From contig NZ_CP050854.1 in the NCBI RefSeq assembly GCF_017569925.1, positions 3,968,001-4,032,000 on the forward strand: 64,000 bases of DNA, read 5' to 3'. Below the pieces are notes generated by a model, which did not search any database, had not been told where the DNA came from, and saw nothing but the letters and a program-made list of their open reading frames with translations. This document shows, one piece after another, positions 60,817-64,000 of the stretch. Numbering within the stretch: the first letter of the stretch is position 1; each line of letters opens with the position of its first letter. Source of the DNA: Brenneria izadpanahii (lineage in GTDB: Bacteria > Pseudomonadota > Gammaproteobacteria > Enterobacterales > Enterobacteriaceae). Position numbers and translations under genes: made by a program.

Positions 60817-61665
60817 ATGTCCACTTACGACAAGCATCAGGCTCTTAGCCAACTGACGCTGGGGAAACCAACAGCTTATCACGATCGCTACAATGCCGAC
60901 CTATTACAACCGGTTCCCCGTAGCCTGAATCGTGAGCCGCTCGGTATCTTCCCGCAGGCTCTGCCGTTTCACGGAGAAGATATCTGGACGCTTTATGAAC
61001 TGTCCTGGCTGAATAAAAACGGCGTACCCCAGGTCGCCGTGGGAGAAATGCATCTGGATGCCGCCAGCCAAAATCTGGTCGAATCCAAGAGCTTCAAACT
61101 TTACCTGAACAGCTTTAACCAAACCGTGTTCGATAGCTGGGACAGCGTACGCGCCACGTTAATAAACGATCTGAGCCAATGCGCGCAAGGCCAGGTCAGC
61201 GTAACGTTATTTAAACTCAGCGAGCTGGAAGGCCGGCCAATCGCCGGTTTTGACGGCGAGTGCATCGACGATCAGGATATTCGCATCGACAGCTACGAGT
61301 TCAATGCGGACTATCTGGCATCAGACAGTCACGATGATACGCTGGTAGAAGAAACGCTGGTCAGCCACCTGCTAAAATCCAACTGTCTGATTACCCATCA
61401 ACCCGACTGGGGTTCGGTTCAGATTCAGTACCGGGGGAAGCGCATTAACCGGGAATCGCTGCTGCGTTATATCGTGTCGTTCCGCCATCACAATGAATTT
61501 CACGAACAGTGCGTTGAACGAATTTTTAACGACCTGATGCGTTACTATCAGCCCGAACGGCTCAGCGTTTACGCCCGCTATACCCGCCGAGGCGGATTGG
61601 ATATCAATCCGTGGCGCAGCAATGTTCCTTTCACCGCTCCCGTTGGACGGCTGCCGCGTCAATAA
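60817..61665 (+). CDS. queF: QueF, NADPH-dependent 7-cyano-7-deazaguanine reductase
   Basis: The 282-residue product equals E. coli QueF in length. It has the QueF motif ESKSFKLY at 89-96, the catalytic Cys190 in [15 protein letters not shown] and Asp197. It reduces preQ0 to preQ1 in queuosine synthesis, using the two-domain (YqcD-type) tunnelling fold. It is divergent from syd. Confidence 0.98.
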   Translation: MSTYDKHQALSQLTLGKPTAYHDRYNADLLQPVPRSLNREPLGIFPQALPFHGEDIWTLYELSWLNKNGVPQVAVGEMHLDAASQNLVESKSFKLYLNSFNQTVFDSWDSVRATLINDLSQCAQGQVSVTLFKLSELEGRPIAGFDGECIDDQDIRIDSYEFNADYLASDSHDDTLVEETLVSHLLKSNCLITHQPDWGSVQIQYRGKRINRESLLRYIVSFRHHNEFHEQCVERIFNDLMRYYQPERLSVYARYTRRGGLDINPWRSNVPFTAPVGRLPRQ

Positions 61666-61697
61666 ATGCGTAACGTTACGCAACTTCTTATTGCCAG

Positions 61698-61728
61698 CAG
61701 CCATCATTATTGGAAAAAATGATGGCTG
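61698..61728 (+). terminator. Stem-loop downstream of queF
   Basis: CAGCCATCATT and AATGATGGCTG form an 11-bp stem with an A-rich loop 32 bp after the queF stop. There is no T run, so it may be a weak terminator or RNA-stability element. The rest of the 285-bp gap before ppnN holds no gene. Confidence 0.5.
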
Positions 61729-61950
61729 CGCGCTAAGGTGAAGCACTGAGAAAGAATCAGGGTCCAATATTATCGAATGATGCCGACGCCGACTGTCGAC
61801 GTTCGTGAATCAAAGGAAACATGCGGATGATCTCCCCGCCGGGGAGTCTCGCCTCCGACAGCCTGGGTATGCCGTCCTCAAACAGCATGACGGATCTTAT
61901 GCCCGCAGGCATCTTAAGATGACGGGTATACTGCGTTTAAAGGAGCTAAA

Positions 61951-63315
61951 TTGATTACACATATCAGCCCGCTGGGGTCTATGGATTTGCTATCGCAGTT
62001 GGAAGTGGACATGCTGAAAAGCACCGCCAGCAGCGACCTCTACCGACTGTTTCGTAACTGTTCCCTGGCCGTATTGAATTCCGGCAGCCAGACGGATAAC
62101 AGCAAAGAACTGCTTTCCCGTTATGAAGATTTCGATATTAACGTATTGCGCCGTGAACGCGGCGTTAAGCTGGAGCTGGTTAATCCGCCGGAGGACGCAT
62201 TCGTCGACGGCAATATCATTCGCTCGCTTCAGGCCAACCTGTTCGCCGTACTGCGCGATATTCTGTTTGTTAACGGGCAGCTAGTCCACGCCGGCCGTTA
62301 CCTCAACCTGAACCTGGAAAACTCTACGCATATCACCAATCTGGTCTTCTCTATTTTGCGCAACGCCAGAGCGCTGCACGTGGGCGAAGAACCCAATATG
62401 GTGGTGTGTTGGGGGGGCCATTCCATTAATGAAACCGAATATCTTTACGCGCGGAAAGTGGGTAGCCAACTAGGCCTGCGCGAGTTGAATATCTGTACGG
62501 GCTGCGGCCCCGGCGCCATGGAAGCGCCAATGAAGGGCGCCGCCGTCGGACACGCGCAGCAACGTTACAAAGACGGGCGTTTTATCGGCATGACCGAGCC
62601 GTCCATCATCGCCGCCGAACCGCCTAACCCGCTGGTGAATGAATTGATCATCATGCCGGATATTGAAAAGCGCCTGGAAGCGTTTGTGCGTCTCGGCCAT
62701 GGCATCATTATTTTCCCCGGCGGCGTCGGTACGGCGGAAGAATTTCTGTACCTGTTGGGCATTATGATGAATCCGGAAAACAGCGAGCAAGTCTTGCCGA
62801 TCATTCTTACCGGTCCGGAGGAAAGCGCCGATTATTTTCGCGTGCTGGATGAGTTTATCGTCGGCACATTAGGCCGCCAGGCGCGCCGTCACTACTCCAT
62901 CATCATTAATGACGCCGCGGAAGTCGCCCGTCAGATGAAAAAAGCCATGCCGGTGGTTCAGGAAAGCCGCCGTCACACCGGCGATGCCTATAGCTTTAAC
63001 TGGTCGTTGCGTATCGCCCCCGATCTGCAGATGCCGTTCGATCCCAGCCATGAAAATATGGCCAACCTTAATCTGCATTTCGATCAACCCGCGGAAGAAC
63101 TGGCCGCCGCCCTGCGTCGCGCGTTCTCCGGGATTGTCGCCGGTAATGTCAAAGAAGTGGGGATTCAGGCCATTGAGCAGCAAGGGCCTTACAAAATCCA
63201 CGGTGACTCGCAGCTCATGAAAAGCATGGACCGGCTGCTTCAGGGCTTCGTCGCGCAGCAGCGCATGAAACTCCCCGGCAGCGCTTATGTTCCCTGCTAC
63301 GAGATCTGCGCTTAA
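61951..63315 (+). CDS. ppnN: PpnN (YgdH), pyrimidine/purine nucleotide 5'-monophosphate nucleosidase
   Basis: The 454-residue product equals E. coli PpnN in length and aligns throughout ([54 protein letters not shown]). The start is TTG at 61951 with AGGAG five bases upstream. The LOG-type PGGxGTxxE motif is intact. PpnN cleaves nucleoside monophosphates to base and ribose 5-phosphate and is stimulated by (p)ppGpp in E. coli. Confidence 0.97.
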   Translation: MITHISPLGSMDLLSQLEVDMLKSTASSDLYRLFRNCSLAVLNSGSQTDNSKELLSRYEDFDINVLRRERGVKLELVNPPEDAFVDGNIIRSLQANLFAVLRDILFVNGQLVHAGRYLNLNLENSTHITNLVFSILRNARALHVGEEPNMVVCWGGHSINETEYLYARKVGSQLGLRELNICTGCGPGAMEAPMKGAAVGHAQQRYKDGRFIGMTEPSIIAAEPPNPLVNELIIMPDIEKRLEAFVRLGHGIIIFPGGVGTAEEFLYLLGIMMNPENSEQVLPIILTGPEESADYFRVLDEFIVGTLGRQARRHYSIIINDAAEVARQMKKAMPVVQESRRHTGDAYSFNWSLRIAPDLQMPFDPSHENMANLNLHFDQPAEELAAALRRAFSGIVAGNVKEVGIQAIEQQGPYKIHGDSQLMKSMDRLLQGFVAQQRMKLPGSAYVPCYEICA

Positions 63316-63364
63316 CGCCGACCGCGCGCTTTGCCGATATCCGCTCAATCGGCTGATAACCAAC

Positions 63365-63387
63365 GAGGGGAAGGAAATCTTCCCCTC
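63365..63387 (+). terminator. Hairpin between ppnN and xni
   Basis: The perfect stem GAGGGGAAG/CTTCCCCTC with loop GAAAT lies 49 bp after the ppnN stop. No T run follows, so termination may be partial. Confidence 0.5.
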
Positions 63388-63419
63388 ACGACATGGACGA
63401 CACCGTCAGGAACCCGCTT

Positions 63420-64000
63420 ATGCCCGTACATTTGCTGATTGTCGATGCGATGAACTTAATACGCCGGATTCATGCCGTACAAGGTTCCCCTTGCGTCACT
63501 GCCTGCCAGCATGCGCTAAACCAACTGTTGCAACACAGTCAGCCAAGCCATGCCGTGGCGGTATTTGATGATGAAGATCGAAACGCCAGCTGGCGCCATC
63601 AGATTTTACCGGAGTACAAAGCCGGGCGTTCCCCAATGCCGGAAAATCTTAAACAGGAGCTGGTGCAAATTAAAGCCGCATTTGCCGCGATGGGAGTCGC
63701 GAGCTGGCATTCGCCGGGTAACGAAGCGGATGATTTGGCGGCGACGCTGGCCACTAAAGTAGCGGGGTCCGGGCATCAGGCGACGATCGTGTCCACCGAC
63801 AAAGGTTACTGCCAGCTACTGGCGCCGACGATCCAAATCAGAGATTACTTTCAAAAACGCTGGCTGGATCTCCCTTTTGTACAACAGGAGTTTGGCGTAT
63901 TGCCGCAACAGCTCCCCGACTATTGGGGGTTGGCGGGGATCGGCAGCAGTAAAATTCCCGGGGTCAGCGGCATCGGCCCCAAAAGCGCGGTGCAGTTGCT
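63420..64000 (+). CDS. xni: Xni (ExoIX/YgdG), flap endonuclease-like protein (3' end beyond window)
   Basis: The ATG at 63420, with AGGAA eight bases upstream, opens a frame running to the window end: [69 protein letters not shown] and [28 protein letters not shown]. It aligns residue by residue with E. coli Xni (251 residues). About 193 codons are present, including the helix-hairpin-helix. Xni is a 5' nuclease-family protein related to the Pol I 5' domain, and it lacks some of that family's metal ligands. Confidence 0.96.
   Translation, partial: MPVHLLIVDAMNLIRRIHAVQGSPCVTACQHALNQLLQHSQPSHAVAVFDDEDRNASWRHQILPEYKAGRSPMPENLKQELVQIKAAFAAMGVASWHSPGNEADDLAATLATKVAGSGHQATIVSTDKGYCQLLAPTIQIRDYFQKRWLDLPFVQQEFGVLPQQLPDYWGLAGIGSSKIPGVSGIGPKSAVQL

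Overview
The window looks like chromosomal DNA of a plant-associated member of the Enterobacterales, most likely the Pectobacteriaceae (Brenneria, Lonsdalea, Pectobacterium or Dickeya type). The backbone proteins (BamA, LpxA, FabZ, MutS, PpnN and others) closely resemble their E. coli counterparts, while the accessory part carries AvrE/DspE-family type III effectors, their chaperone and HrpL-type promoters. The genus is an inference from gene content; no rRNA or other species marker is present.

Layout. Positions 1-1568 hold the 5' part of mltB, a PhnA/YjdM zinc-ribbon gene and a DUF421 membrane protein gene, all on the minus strand. Positions 1732-25423 are the accessory region. It contains two AvrE/DspE effector genes of about 1830 and 1899 codons on either side of one DspF-type chaperone gene, with a hrp box in front of the first. 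A nine-gene set follows: a LysR regulator, an M20 amidohydrolase, a complete Opp/Dpp-type ABC importer, a serine hydrolase and an MmgE/PrpD protein. Then come a frameshifted scrap of a sugar ABC ATPase gene and a 257-codon gene with a papain/C39-like Cys-His-Asp pattern behind a second hrp-box-like site, here judged a candidate new type III effector. This block lies between mltB and mutS.

Positions 25921-53473 are core genome: mutS, nlpE, yaeQ, yaeP-rof, tilS, a VOC gene, accA, dnaE, rnhB, the lipid A/outer-membrane block (lpxB, lpxA, fabZ, lpxD, skp, bamA, rseP, cdsA, uppS), dxr, frr, pyrH, tsf and rpsB, and map divergent from rpsB. Positions 53756-57881 hold glnD, dapD and a UPF0325 gene. 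Positions 57937-64000 hold yqcA, truC, yqcC, the CsrB/RsmB regulatory RNA, syd, queF, ppnN and the start of xni. The same blocks occur in E. coli but at separate map positions.

How it fits together. CsrB/RsmB sequesters CsrA/RsmA, and in soft-rot relatives this axis controls hrpL mRNA stability. HrpL would in turn read the two hrp-type boxes upstream of dspE and the candidate effector gene. The window therefore holds both an upstream regulator and likely downstream targets of one virulence circuit. The peptide-type importer with its M20 and serine hydrolases suggests uptake and hydrolysis of an amide- or peptide-linked compound, possibly plant-derived; its substrate cannot be read from the sequence.
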